Below are positions 44,992 to 53,532 of a DNA stretch of 64,000 bases, piece by piece. Source of the stretch: S5-327 sp965200975 (GTDB lineage Bacteria; Chloroflexota; Dehalococcoidia; Lucifugimonadales; Australimonadaceae); contig OZ241740.1 of the NCBI GenBank assembly GCA_965200975.1, positions 682,001-746,000 on the forward strand, written 5' to 3'. Position 1 is the first letter of the stretch. The number at the start of each line of letters is the position of its first letter. The position numbers were made by a program, and so were the translations under genes. A model generated the notes under the pieces. That model searched no databases. It worked only from the letters and a program-made list of their open reading frames with translations, and was not told the DNA's origin.

Positions 44992-45024
44992 GTAACCAAC
45001 GAGCCTGATTTGTTACGCTGTTAC
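44992..45024. promoter_or_regulatory. GTAAC/TGTTAC repeats, possible operator
   Basis: A direct repeat TGTTAC-GC-TGTTAC at 45011-45024, plus an inverted GTAAC at 44992-44996, sits 25-57 bp upstream of the DNA-binding-like ORF at 44967. Placement and spacing would fit an autoregulatory operator; no direct evidence. Confidence 0.35.
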
Positions 45025-45110
45025 ACCTCCTTAGAAGCTTCCCTCTCTGAGCGATAGCTCCTCACTGACCCAGGCGCCTGAGTCCAGAGCGCCGTAGCCC
45101 GTAAACGCGA

Positions 45111-45140
45111 AATGGAGACGCCGGTTCCGGCGTCTCCATT
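45111..45140. terminator. Perfect inverted repeat downstream of the Gfo/Idh gene
   Basis: Arms 45111-45124 and 45127-45140 (AATGGAGACGCCGG type) are exact reverse complements, 35 bp beyond the stop of the reverse-strand oxidoreductase gene. There is no long T-run on either side. Terminator is the likeliest role. Confidence 0.7.
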
Positions 45141-45174
45141 CTGTCGCTATCCGTACGCTATCGTTGGCGGCCGG

Positions 45175-46455
45175 CTATCCCGCGAGTACGCCCGCCTCCG
45201 CAGGGATCTGGTCGAAGATTTTGGCGTTGGCGTACTGGTCGTGGACAGGGATTTGATGCTTGAGATCGATGAGCTTGCCTGTCTTGGCCGACTCGATGAC
45301 TGCGAGGGTCGCCTCGAGAGTAGCCATGCCCCACTCCGGCGTGTGGTAGACAGGGGCGCCCTCGACGACCGCTTCGTAGAGCTCCTTCAGTTCGGCGCGC
45401 CGGTTCATAGCCCATCCGGATGGCGGCTTGAGGTCGATAGTGTGGTGGCCGTTGTTGTCGTAGATCGTAATGCCGTAGGCGGAGCGGGTGATGTCGCCCC
45501 GGTCGCAGGAGACCACGACGAACCCCGGCTCGGCGGGCACCCAGGGCTCGCCGCCCGGGTCGCGGTTCTGGCCCTCGCGCTTGAACACCTCGACTTCGCG
45601 TTCGCCGCCGATGCGAATGGCCTGCTTGTCGGACTCTTCGTCGCGGTCGCCGCTAATCATCCCGTTGCGCACGAGAATGCGCTCGTCTTCGCCGTAGCGC
45701 TGGCGATCATGGCCCCAGGGCACGAGCTGGGCGCCCATAAAGTAGCCGTGGGCGTTGTGGATGATGGTGGAGAAGGCGCCGTTTTCGAACTCGAAGAGGG
45801 CGGAGTAGTAGCCGGGGATTGGGCGCTCCGGCATCCACTGGCCGACGACACCGCGGACGTTCTTGATCATTCCGCCGCCGAGTAGCCGTACGGTGTCGAT
45901 CTGGTGGGGGCCCTGCCGGTAGACGAGTCCGCCGCCCTGGGCGAGGTCGAGCTCCTCGGAAACGCGTGGGCGGAGCAGCCAGTCGGTGTAGGCCATGAAG
46001 TTGATGGAGCGGACGGCGCCAAGCTGGCCGGACTGGATGATGCTGTACATCTTGCGGAACGGCGGGATGAAGGAGCGGGTGTGCCCTGCGATGAGCACGT
46101 TGCCGGTGCGTTTTGCGGCGTCGCACATTGCCTGCGCTTCTTCGAGGTTGAGCGCCATAGGCTTTTCGACGACGACGTGCTTGCCGTGCTCGAGGGCGTA
46201 GATGGTCATGGGGGCGTGGAACCGGTTGGGGGTGGAGATCCACACGGCCTCGACGTCGGGGTCGTCGCAGAGCTCCTCGATGGATGCGTAGGCTTTGGCC
46301 TCGTAGCGGGCCTGGAAGCGTTCGCGCGTAAGGGGGTTGATGTCCGCGCCGGCGATGAGGTCGATCTCCTCCATCTGCTCGAAGGCGGGGAGCATTTCCG
46401 TTCCGCCTACGCCAATGCCGGCCATTGCTACGCCGAGGGTTCGTTTGGTTGTCAT
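45175..46455 (-). CDS. Gfo/Idh/MocA-family NAD(P)-dependent oxidoreductase
   Basis: 426 residues. N-terminal Rossmann fold VAMAGIGVGGTEMLPAFEQM (about 9-28), then VEAVWISTPNRFHAPMTIYA and the family hallmark KHVVVEKPMALNLEEA (EKP, about residue 98). Substrate domain with GGGLVYRQGPHQIDTVRLLG holding the catalytic His/Asp positions. This resembles dihydroxyphthalate/sugar dehydrogenase-like members. Single gene, 196 bp downstream of sbcD. Confidence 0.9.
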   Translation of the reverse strand: MTTKRTLGVAMAGIGVGGTEMLPAFEQMEEIDLIAGADINPLTRERFQARYEAKAYASIEELCDDPDVEAVWISTPNRFHAPMTIYALEHGKHVVVEKPMALNLEEAQAMCDAAKRTGNVLIAGHTRSFIPPFRKMYSIIQSGQLGAVRSINFMAYTDWLLRPRVSEELDLAQGGGLVYRQGPHQIDTVRLLGGGMIKNVRGVVGQWMPERPIPGYYSALFEFENGAFSTIIHNAHGYFMGAQLVPWGHDRQRYGEDERILVRNGMISGDRDEESDKQAIRIGGEREVEVFKREGQNRDPGGEPWVPAEPGFVVVSCDRGDITRSAYGITIYDNNGHHTIDLKPPSGWAMNRRAELKELYEAVVEGAPVYHTPEWGMATLEATLAVIESAKTGKLIDLKHQIPVHDQYANAKIFDQIPAEAGVLAG

Positions 46456-46544
46456 ATCCGTCTCCTTTGGAAGCTGGAAGCGTTGGGCACGTTATACACG
46501 AGAGAAGCGGGGGCGCGCTACATAAGGCTGCTTGATGCCCACTG

Positions 46545-46636
46545 TTCAGCGTCGGCGAGGAGCGTAGGCGCCGGCGCGCTGCCGGGAGAGCGTTCGCTCC
46601 GCAGGCCCTTGGTCGTCAGTCCGGCAGCTGCCGGAC
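46545..46636 (-). repeat. Inverted copy of palindromic element followed by an 18-bp perfect palindrome
   Basis: ACTGTTCAGCGTCGGCGAG leads into CTGCCGGGAGAGCG, TT, CGCTCCGCAG (inverted repeat core, about 46579-46607). An exact 18-bp palindrome GTCCGGCAGCTGCCGGAC follows at 46619-46636, 15 bp from the sbcD stop. The same lead-in phrase, with one base changed, precedes the copy at 55.0 kb. A 3'-end position for sbcD fits a terminator. Confidence 0.65.
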
Positions 46637-46651
46637 GCGTCGTCTGCGGGC

Positions 46652-47950
46652 TTACGAATCTTCTTCTTCGCGGATGAGGCGCTCGGCGTAGCCGATGAGC
46701 GTCTGCTCTCGCTCGGCGGGGGTGGATTTTGCTTCGAAGTAGCTGCGCAAGGCGTCGAGAGGTTCGAGCTGCTCTGCGTTGTCGGTTGGCAGGCGAGCGC
46801 GGCGCTCCCGCTGCACGCGGCGCTCGATTCCGGCGACGTGGAAGGCTGCCTGGAGCGCCTGGCGCACGATAGGCTCGCGGAAGGCGGGCTCCTGCTCCGA
46901 GGTCATTTCGATGCGGAGGCGCACGATGGACCGCTCGAACTCGGGGCCGGCGCGCCGGTTGATCGCCGCCAGCGCAGCGTCTGTCGGGTCTTCGCCGGGG
47001 CGGACGGTCGCGTTGATGGTGAGCATAGGGCGGGCCTGGACGGCCACGAACTCGTAGCTGGCGAGTCGTTCGCCGCGCGGTTTCGAGGGATCGATCTCGA
47101 CGACGACGAACCCCTTTTCGTCGCGCTCTTCGCCGAAGTCGACGCGCTCGATGCTGCCGGCGTAGACGACGGGGGGATGCTGGGCGAGGGTCTGATGGCG
47201 ATGCATATGACCGAGCGCCACGTAGTCGAACTCGGGCCGGGCGACCGTTCCGAGGCCGAGTGCGTGGTCGTTGCCGAGCATCATCGATTGTTCGGAAGCG
47301 GCGGTGGCGCCGGTGACGGTTACATGGCCGCAGAGCACGGCGGGAGTTGCAGGGTCGAGGTCGTCGATCTCTTTCTGCAGGAAGTCGGCGAGGCGGGACT
47401 CGATGCTCTGCTTGATCTGTTCGAGGGTCATATTGCGTGTGGCGTCGCGGGCGAGGTATTGCCCGATGCGGATCCAGGGCAGGGCGACGACCTGCAGGTC
47501 GCCGGCGCGGGTGCGCATGCGGCGGGTCTCGAGGGTCTGACCGACCATTACGTTTTCGACGTTGAGGGTTGGGAAGATCTCGAGGGCGGTCGCACGGTTG
47601 GCGATGTGCGGGAGATCGTGGTTGCCGACGACGAGGAAAGAGGGGACGCCGGCGGCGGAGAGACGGGCGATGCGCCGGGCGAACTCGCGCTGATGGGTCT
47701 GCGACGGGTCGCGGAGCTTATAGGCGTCGCCGGAGAAGAGGACGGCGTCGATTCCGCGGGTGAGCGCGTAGTCGATGGCGTAATCGGTGGCGGCGAGGAA
47801 GTCGAGGAGGCGAGTGCTGGCGCCGATGTACTGTTCGCGGGCCTCGTCGGGCGCGAAGTAGGGGGGCAGCGCGTCCACGTCGGCCTGCGCGGCGGCCCGT
47901 CCGTAGGTTTCGACGCCTATGTGAATGTCGGAGAGGTGGAGGAGGCGCAT
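46652..47950 (-). CDS. sbcD: SbcD-type exonuclease subunit (Mre11-like nuclease)
   Basis: 432 residues. Calcineurin-like phosphoesterase motifs: LLHLSDIHIG (about 3-12), VLFSGDAYKLRD (about 70), VVGNHDLPH (about 107), VLCGHVTVTG (about 210) and YVALGHMHRHQ (about 242), together the Mre11/SbcD two-metal site. Nuclease acting on hairpins and DNA ends, normally with the ATPase SbcC. No sbcC is in the window. C-terminal tail (EAKSTPAEREQTLIGYAERL) is short. Followed on the strand by the Gfo/Idh gene; upstream is the retropepsin-like gene 37 nt away. Confidence 0.9.
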   Translation of the reverse strand: MRLLHLSDIHIGVETYGRAAAQADVDALPPYFAPDEAREQYIGASTRLLDFLAATDYAIDYALTRGIDAVLFSGDAYKLRDPSQTHQREFARRIARLSAAGVPSFLVVGNHDLPHIANRATALEIFPTLNVENVMVGQTLETRRMRTRAGDLQVVALPWIRIGQYLARDATRNMTLEQIKQSIESRLADFLQKEIDDLDPATPAVLCGHVTVTGATAASEQSMMLGNDHALGLGTVARPEFDYVALGHMHRHQTLAQHPPVVYAGSIERVDFGEERDEKGFVVVEIDPSKPRGERLASYEFVAVQARPMLTINATVRPGEDPTDAALAAINRRAGPEFERSIVRLRIEMTSEQEPAFREPIVRQALQAAFHVAGIERRVQRERRARLPTDNAEQLEPLDALRSYFEAKSTPAEREQTLIGYAERLIREEEDS

Positions 47951-47987
47951 AGTCAGGTGTTCACCGGCGTGGCAGTGGAAGCGCGCC

Positions 47988-48338
47988 CTAGTACTCGATC
48001 GCGGTCCGCGGCTCTAGTCGCTCGGTGACGGGGTCGACCTTGAAGCCGAGGTTCTCGAGGGTCGTCACGCCGACGAGCGGGGCGCCTCCGTCTTCGGCCA
48101 GGGTGACGAGAACGGGGCTCCTGACGCCTTCCAGTTGCGCGTCTGCGAGGGCGAGCCGCCTGGCCACTACGCGCCCGTCGGAGAGTTCGACTTGCACTTC
48201 ACGGACGACCTTCAAGCCGAGCCGCAGCCCAAGCTCGAGCGGAATCTTCGAGAAGGTGGCCCCTGTGTCGACGAGGCATCGCAACGTTTCCGTTGCGGAT
48301 GCTCCAGGGATGGTTATGTCTGTGCAGGTAGCGCCCAT
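47988..48338 (-). CDS. Retropepsin-like (clan AA) aspartic protease
   Basis: 116-residue single-domain protein. CLVDTGATFSKIPLELG (about residues 21-37) holds the DTG catalytic triplet of the retroviral/clan AA protease fold, and PLVGVTTLENLGFKVDP (about 86-102) is the typical second-half strand. Such domains act as homodimers; cellular substrates are mostly unknown. Small gene of normal composition between sbcD and glyS on the same strand (gaps 37 and 58 nt), so co-transcription with glyS is possible. Confidence 0.85.
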   Translation of the reverse strand: MGATCTDITIPGASATETLRCLVDTGATFSKIPLELGLRLGLKVVREVQVELSDGRVVARRLALADAQLEGVRSPVLVTLAEDGGAPLVGVTTLENLGFKVDPVTERLEPRTAIEY

Positions 48339-48396
48339 GGGGAGAGTTTACATCGCCGCGCGCTCGTAACGGGCGGGCGGGAGAGACGATTCCTTC

Positions 48397-49737
48397 CTAC
48401 CCCCTGCCGCCCATGGAGCGGAGCTGCTCGCGGACGGCGTGGGGGAGGTCGGGGATGGGGACGCGGGTCTGGGCCATGGTGTCGCGGTTGCGGATGGTTA
48501 CGGCGTTGTCTTCCTCGACGGTCTGGAAGTCGATGGTGACGCAGAGCGGCGAGCCGATTTCGTCCTGCCGGCGGTAGCGGCGGCCGATGGACTGGGCGTC
48601 GTCGTACTGGCAGCGGAAGGAGCGAAGCATTTCGGCGTAGACGCTGCGGGCTGTGGGGGTCAGTTTGGGATTGCGGCTAAGAGGGAGGACGGCGACCTGC
48701 ACCGGGGCGATGTCGGGGTGGAAGCGGAGGACGACGCGCGTCTCCTCCTTGCCGTCGCCGGTGGGGGCGAGCTCTTCGTCGTAGGCGTCGAACATAAAGG
48801 TGAGGGCGGCGCGGTCGGCGCCGGCGGCAGGTTCGATGACGTAGGGGAAGTAGTGCTCGTTCAGCTTCTGGTCGAAGTACTTCAGGTTCTTGCCGGAGTA
48901 GGTCTCGTGCTGGCTGAGGTCGAAATCGGTGCGGTTGGCGACGCCTTCGAGTTCGCCCCATCCCCACGGGAAGCGGTATTCGATGTCGGAGGTGGCCTTG
49001 GCGTAGTGGGCTAGTTCGTCGGGGTCGTGGGCGCGGAGGCGCAGGTTCTCCTCTTTGATGCCGAGGCGCCCGTACCAGGCGAAGCGCTCCTGTATCCAGT
49101 ACTCGTGCCACCGTTCGTCGTCGCCGGGCTTGACGAAGAATTCCATCTCCATCTGCTCGAACTCGCGGGTGCGGAAGATGAAGTTGCCGGGGGTGATTTC
49201 GTTGCGGAAGGACTTGCCGATCTGGGCGATGCCGAAGGGGAGTTTGAGGCGTGAGGATGTGACCACGTTGTCGAAGTTGATGAAGATGCCCTGCGCGGTT
49301 TCGGGGCGCAGCCACACCTGGTTGGCGGAGTCTTCAACGGGGCCGACGAACGTTTTGAACATGAGGTTGAACATACGGGGTTCGGAGAGGGACGCGCCGT
49401 CGTCGGGGCAGTGTGCCGGATCGTCGAGCTGGTCGGCGCGGAAGCGTTTGCGGCATTGGGGACATTCGACGAGGGGGTCGGTAAAATTGGCGGCGTGGCC
49501 GCTGGCTATCCAGACCTCGGGATTCTGGACAATGGCGCTGTCGAGCCCGACGACGTCCGGGCGCTCGTAGACTACGGCGCGCCACCAAGCCTCCTTGACG
49601 TTGCGCTTGAGCTCGACGCCGAGGTGGCCATAGTCCCAGCTGGAGCCGATGCCTCCGTAGATCTCGCTGGATGGGAAAACGAAGCCTCGCCGCTTGGCAA
49701 GAGAGACGATTTTGCTGAGATCGACGGCGTTGGTCAT
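48397..49737 (-). CDS. glyS: Glycyl-tRNA synthetase, dimeric (bacterial/eukaryotic GlyS) type
   Basis: 446 residues, class II synthetase that charges tRNA-Gly. Motif 2 and 3 type segments: GKSFRNEITPGNFIFRTREF (about 180-199), QMEMEFFVKPGD, and GELEGVANRTDFDLSQH. N-terminal FVFPSSEIYGGIGSSWDYGH is diagnostic of the homodimeric form. A zinc-like insertion has CPQC and HCPDD; only three Cys are present where four are usual. The alpha/beta (GlyQ/GlyS) type is absent here. A TATACT box lies 49 bp upstream. Confidence 0.96.
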   Translation of the reverse strand: MTNAVDLSKIVSLAKRRGFVFPSSEIYGGIGSSWDYGHLGVELKRNVKEAWWRAVVYERPDVVGLDSAIVQNPEVWIASGHAANFTDPLVECPQCRKRFRADQLDDPAHCPDDGASLSEPRMFNLMFKTFVGPVEDSANQVWLRPETAQGIFINFDNVVTSSRLKLPFGIAQIGKSFRNEITPGNFIFRTREFEQMEMEFFVKPGDDERWHEYWIQERFAWYGRLGIKEENLRLRAHDPDELAHYAKATSDIEYRFPWGWGELEGVANRTDFDLSQHETYSGKNLKYFDQKLNEHYFPYVIEPAAGADRAALTFMFDAYDEELAPTGDGKEETRVVLRFHPDIAPVQVAVLPLSRNPKLTPTARSVYAEMLRSFRCQYDDAQSIGRRYRRQDEIGSPLCVTIDFQTVEEDNAVTIRNRDTMAQTRVPIPDLPHAVREQLRSMGGRG

Positions 49738-49785
49738 GGAGCCTCCGTGTCCTGCGCGGCCGGCTGTCGCGAGGAGATGGAACTA

Positions 49786-49791
49786 AGTATA
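49786..49791 (-). promoter_or_regulatory. Candidate -10 box (TATACT) for glyS
   Basis: On the reverse strand TATACT lies about 49 bp upstream of the glyS ATG in a GC-rich gap. The -35 region is not convincing, so only the -10 is proposed. Confidence 0.35.
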
Positions 49792-49948
49792 GCGGGGTGC
49801 GCGCCTGCGCCTCGTGGCGCCAGGCCGGGCGTGGGGTAAATCCGTAGAACCGTTGGCCGTCGGCGCGCGTAGTAGAGTGCACGGCGGTTGAGCGAACCCT
49901 GGGGCAGACGCCGCAACACAGAGCGCGGGAGCGCATCGGAGGGACATT

Positions 49949-50449
49949 GTGAAGAAGGGGAAACTACTTGCCGCGGTCGCCGTCGGTTTGCTTGCGGTCG
50001 CCGCGCTTGGAGGCGTCGCGCTGGCGCAGACCGAAGACAGCGAGGCCGGCGAGAAGGCGACGTTCGCTGCGCGTCTGGCGGAGAAGCTCGGCCTGACGGA
50101 GGCGCAGGTGCAGACGGCCATCGACGAGGTTCGGGAGGAGCGGAAGGCGGAGCGCCTGGCGGCTTGGCAGGAGAAGTACAACGCCCGGCTCGATATGCTC
50201 GTCGAGAAGGGGGTCGTCACCGAGGAGCAGGCCGCCGAGATACGGTCGAAGATGGAGGCTCAGAGCGACTTGGAGATCGACGTACCCGGCTTCGGCAAGC
50301 GCGAGGGCTTCGGCTATGGCCACAGCCGGGGCAAGGGCTGGGCCATCGGGCCGAAGGGGAAGTTCGGAGGCGGCAAGGGCTGGCGCATCTGGGATTCACG
50401 GGACGGTAACGGTCTTGTTGAAGCGGCGCCGACCGGCAATCCCGCCTGA
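49949..50449 (+). CDS. Secreted protein with DUF2680-like helical region and Gly-rich tail
   Basis: 166 residues. Signal peptide at the start: MKKGKLLAAVAVGLLAVAAL then GGVALAQ, a likely cleavage after the Ala. The middle LGLTEAQVQTAIDEVREERK with MLVEKGVVTEEQAAEIRSKM is the helical repeat seen in small secreted DUF2680-like proteins. The tail from residue 115 is rich in Gly, Lys and aromatic residues (GFGKREGFGYGHSRGKGW). The start is GTG 49949 with GGAGGGA upstream. Exported, unknown role; stands 137 bp before trpS. Confidence 0.7.
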   Translation: MKKGKLLAAVAVGLLAVAALGGVALAQTEDSEAGEKATFAARLAEKLGLTEAQVQTAIDEVREERKAERLAAWQEKYNARLDMLVEKGVVTEEQAAEIRSKMEAQSDLEIDVPGFGKREGFGYGHSRGKGWAIGPKGKFGGGKGWRIWDSRDGNGLVEAAPTGNPA

Positions 50450-50523
50450 CGGTCGCTGCGTTAGCGAGTGCGGGAAGCGCGCCGCCGCTCGTAATCGGCG
50501 CCCTGCCGTACTCCAATCCACGA

Positions 50524-50554
50524 GGCGCCCCGCCCTATAATGGGGCAGGGCGCC
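50524..50554. promoter_or_regulatory. Hairpin with TATAAT in its loop, upstream of trpS
   Basis: GGCGCCC (50524-50530) and GGGCGCC (50548-50554) pair, with inner GCCC/GGGC, leaving TATAATG in the loop. TATAAT 50536-50541 could be the trpS -10 box (no clear -35), with the arms as an operator. Alternatively the whole is a terminator for the secreted-protein gene; a GCTGTTT follows. Confidence 0.45.
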
Positions 50555-50585
50555 GCTGTTTCGGGGCGCAGGAGACAGGACGACC

Positions 50586-51581
50586 ATGGCGGACGGCAGA
50601 ATCCTTTCGGGGATGCGCCCATCGGGCAGGCTTCATCTGGGGAACTATTTCGGCGCTCTGCAGAACTGGGTGCGTCTGCAGGACGAGTACGAGTGCTTCT
50701 ACATGGTGGCCGATGTGCACGCGCTGACTACCCTTTCGGGCGCGGACGAGGTTGCGAGCATTGGCCGGGATACGCATGAGATGGCGCTCGACTGGCTCGC
50801 AGCGGGCCTCGACCCCGAACGCTCGGCGCTGTTTGCGCAGTCCCACGTGCCCGAGCATCTGGTGCTGAGCGGGCTGCTGGGGATGAGCACTCCGCTAGGC
50901 TGGTTGATGCGCGTCCCGACGTTCAAGGAGCGTGTGCGGCAGATGGGAGAGGACGAGGAGCACGTACCGTTCGGGCTCGTCGGCTATCCGGTGCTGCAGA
51001 CCGCGGACATCATCGTCTACAAGGCCGATAAGGTGCCGGTGGGGGTCGATCAGGCGCCGCATCTGGAGATTTCGCGCGAGATCGTGCGGCGATTCAATCG
51101 CTTGTACGGAGAGACATTCCCTGAGCCGCTTCCGTTGCTGACCGACACTCCCATGGTGTACGGGACAGACGGGCAGTCGAAGATGAGCAAGAGCCTCGAT
51201 AACCACATCGAACTGGCGGCGTCGGACGAGGAGACGTCGAAGCGGGTGATGACGATGGTGACGGACCCTCAGCGCGCGCGCCGCTCCGATCCCGGCAGGC
51301 CGGAGGTGTGCAACGTGTACGCCTTGCAACAGATATTCAACCCCGGCAAGGCGAACGAGATCCACCGGATGTGCACGACGGCGGCGATAGGCTGCGTCGA
51401 CGACAAGCGCGATCTTGCCGAGGGCGTCAACGTCTACTTGCGGGAGTTCCGGGAGCGGCGGCGCGAGCTTGCCGAGCGGCCCGACCGAGTGCGAGAGGCG
51501 CTTGCCGAGGGCGCGCGCCGCGCAAGCGCGGTGGCGCGCGAGACCGTGGCCGAGGTGTACGAGCGGATGGGGTTGCGGTAG
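50586..51581 (+). CDS. trpS: Tryptophanyl-tRNA synthetase
   Basis: 331-residue class I synthetase. HIGH-equivalent GMRPSGRLHLGNYFGAL (about residues 9-25), KMSKS loop in GQSKMSKSLDNH (about 198-209), and the TrpRS-typical YPVLQTADIIVYKADKVPVG (about 133-152). Length normal. The ATG is preceded by GGAGACAGGACG. The stop touches the start of the inositol-phosphatase-like gene, so the two are co-translated. Confidence 0.96.
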   Translation: MADGRILSGMRPSGRLHLGNYFGALQNWVRLQDEYECFYMVADVHALTTLSGADEVASIGRDTHEMALDWLAAGLDPERSALFAQSHVPEHLVLSGLLGMSTPLGWLMRVPTFKERVRQMGEDEEHVPFGLVGYPVLQTADIIVYKADKVPVGVDQAPHLEISREIVRRFNRLYGETFPEPLPLLTDTPMVYGTDGQSKMSKSLDNHIELAASDEETSKRVMTMVTDPQRARRSDPGRPEVCNVYALQQIFNPGKANEIHRMCTTAAIGCVDDKRDLAEGVNVYLREFRERRRELAERPDRVREALAEGARRASAVARETVAEVYERMGLR

Positions 51582-52436
51582 ATGACTGCTGCTCCCCCGT
51601 TGCCCGTGGCTGTTGACGGGTCGAGCGCGCTCGATGTCGCGGAGCGCGCGGCGGCGGCGGCGGCGGACGAGATCCGGCGGCGATTGCCCGACGCGATGGC
51701 CCCCGACTCGCGCGAGCGGCTGAGGGTTACGTCGAAGGGCGGATGGAACAACAGCGTCACCGAGGTTGACCTTGCAGCAGAGGACGCGGCGCTTGCAGTG
51801 CTCAGAGAGGCGTTTCCGAGTCACGCTATCGTAAGCGAAGAGACGGGGCCGCACGGAACTGGTTCGGCCTATCAATGGTGGGTGGACCCCATCGACGGCA
51901 CGTTAAATTTTGCGAAAGGGCTTCCGCACATCTGCGTCAGCGTGGGACTGTGGGCAGACGGCGAGCCGCTGGCGGGGGCGCTGCTCGACCCTGTCAGGGA
52001 CGAGAGGTTTTCGGCTGCGGCAGGCCAGGGGGCGACGATTAACGGCGCGCCTGCGTTTGCGTCGTCAGAGACGGATTTGAGAGAGGCGCTGCTCGGGTTC
52101 GATATGGGCTACAAGGGGCCGGAGGGCAAGCTGCTGCTGTCGGCCATTCACGACCTGTGGCCGGGGTTTCAGTCGGTGCGGATGATGGGTTCGGCGGCGC
52201 TGGGGGTGACGTACGCGGGCTGCGGCAGACTCGATTTGTATGCGCACCACTACCTGCAAGGGTGGGATCTGGCGGCGGCGATTCTGTTCGTGCGCGAGGC
52301 GGGCGGCATGGTTACAGACCTGAACGGCGGACCGGCGAGGCCGGAGAGCGGCAGCATTGTGGCGGGCGCGCGGGGTCTGCACGAGGCGTTTATGGCGGCG
52401 CCTGCAGGGAGCGCGTGGCGGGCGTCGGCGCGGTAG
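51582..52436 (+). CDS. Inositol-monophosphatase-family phosphatase
   Basis: 284-residue Mg-dependent sugar-phosphate phosphatase of the IMPase/FBPase fold. Motif ATIVSEETGPHG-like (here AIVSEETGPHG, about 83), metal site WWVDPIDGTLNFAKGLPHI (about 98-116) and the late WDLAAAILFVREAGGMVTDL (about 222-241). The family covers inositol monophosphatase, histidinol phosphatase and PAP phosphatase, so the substrate is open. The ATG begins right after the trpS stop. Confidence 0.88.
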   Translation: MTAAPPLPVAVDGSSALDVAERAAAAAADEIRRRLPDAMAPDSRERLRVTSKGGWNNSVTEVDLAAEDAALAVLREAFPSHAIVSEETGPHGTGSAYQWWVDPIDGTLNFAKGLPHICVSVGLWADGEPLAGALLDPVRDERFSAAAGQGATINGAPAFASSETDLREALLGFDMGYKGPEGKLLLSAIHDLWPGFQSVRMMGSAALGVTYAGCGRLDLYAHHYLQGWDLAAAILFVREAGGMVTDLNGGPARPESGSIVAGARGLHEAFMAAPAGSAWRASAR

Positions 52437-52512
52437 GCCCGCGCGCAGCGCCTCCGTCAAAGGGAGCAGCAGGCAGCCGCGACTGCCGGCGAGTTGAGCT
52501 AGAGGCTGGACA

Positions 52513-53529
52513 GTGACTGCAATACCTCGCTGGCTACGGCCTTACGAACAACGCGCTCGCGGCATCGCCTATCGGGCGCCGGCGCCGCCTGCAATTCGCA
52601 TGATCGCCGACCTGATTATTCGGACGGCGCACAACTTCGCCCGCGACGACGGTCCGCACATGGCTGCGGGCGTGGCGTACTACGCTGTCTTCTCGCTGTT
52701 CCCCCTGGGGGTCGTGACTATTACGATTGCGAGCTATGTGCTGGACCCGTCCACAATCCAGATGCGGCTGTTGGACTTCATAGAAGACCAGTTGCCCGGC
52801 GCTACGACGTCGGAGTTTGTGCAGACCAACGTCGAACGGCTCTCGGCGGCGCGGGGCGGGCTGGGGGCGGCGGCGCTGATCGGCCTCTTCTGGACTGCGC
52901 GAGCGGTATTCGGCGCAGTTCACCGTGTGGTGAACCGCGCGTGGAAGGTGACGGATCAGCCGACGTTTTTCTGGAACCAGGTGTTTCAGGTGCTGGCCGC
53001 TGCAGTTGCGATAGTGCTGCTGGGGCTTTCCGCGGTGTTCGGCATTACGGGAAGGCTGCTTGCGCGCATCGATCTTCTGGCGGCGCTGCCGTGGGGGGCG
53101 GCCTTGCACATCCTGCCGTTCCTGCTCATGGCGCCGCTGCTTATTCTGATCTACAAGTATGTGCCCAACGCCCGGGTGCGCTGGCGCCCGGCGCTGGCGG
53201 GAGGGATCGCTGCGGCCATTGCGCTGGAGGCGACCAAGCAGGGGTTCGCTTTCTACCTGGCGAACCTTTCGCATCTCGACCTCGTGTACGGCAGCATTGT
53301 GACGGTGGTCGTGGTGATGCTCTTCTTTTACCTGGCTGCGCTTATTCTGGTGATGGGGGCGGAGCTGGCGAGCGAGATAGGCAGAACCTCGGCGGCGGGG
53401 ATGCTCGACTTGTGGGGCCACTTGCGGCCCGTGCGGGGAGGGCTTGCGTCCGTGCAGCACCGCTCTTCGGCTGCGAGCGAGGGAGACGCCAGCGCGAAAG
53501 GAGTCGCGTTCGGCAGAGGCGGAGGCTAG
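52513..53529 (+). CDS. YihY/BrkB-family inner-membrane protein
   Basis: 338 residues with about six membrane spans, including AYYAVFSLFPLGVVTITIAS and MAPLLILIYKYVPNARVRWR, then the GGIAAAIALEATKQGFAFYL segment, all family hallmarks. Often annotated ribonuclease BN by old error; the family is a membrane protein of unproven role. The start is GTG 52513 after AGAGG. It may ride with trpS and the phosphatase gene (gap 76 nt). Ends 3 nt from the convergent DUF1015 gene. Confidence 0.88.
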   Translation: MTAIPRWLRPYEQRARGIAYRAPAPPAIRMIADLIIRTAHNFARDDGPHMAAGVAYYAVFSLFPLGVVTITIASYVLDPSTIQMRLLDFIEDQLPGATTSEFVQTNVERLSAARGGLGAAALIGLFWTARAVFGAVHRVVNRAWKVTDQPTFFWNQVFQVLAAAVAIVLLGLSAVFGITGRLLARIDLLAALPWGAALHILPFLLMAPLLILIYKYVPNARVRWRPALAGGIAAAIALEATKQGFAFYLANLSHLDLVYGSIVTVVVVMLFFYLAALILVMGAELASEIGRTSAAGMLDLWGHLRPVRGGLASVQHRSSAASEGDASAKGVAFGRGGG

Positions 53530-53532
53530 CCG

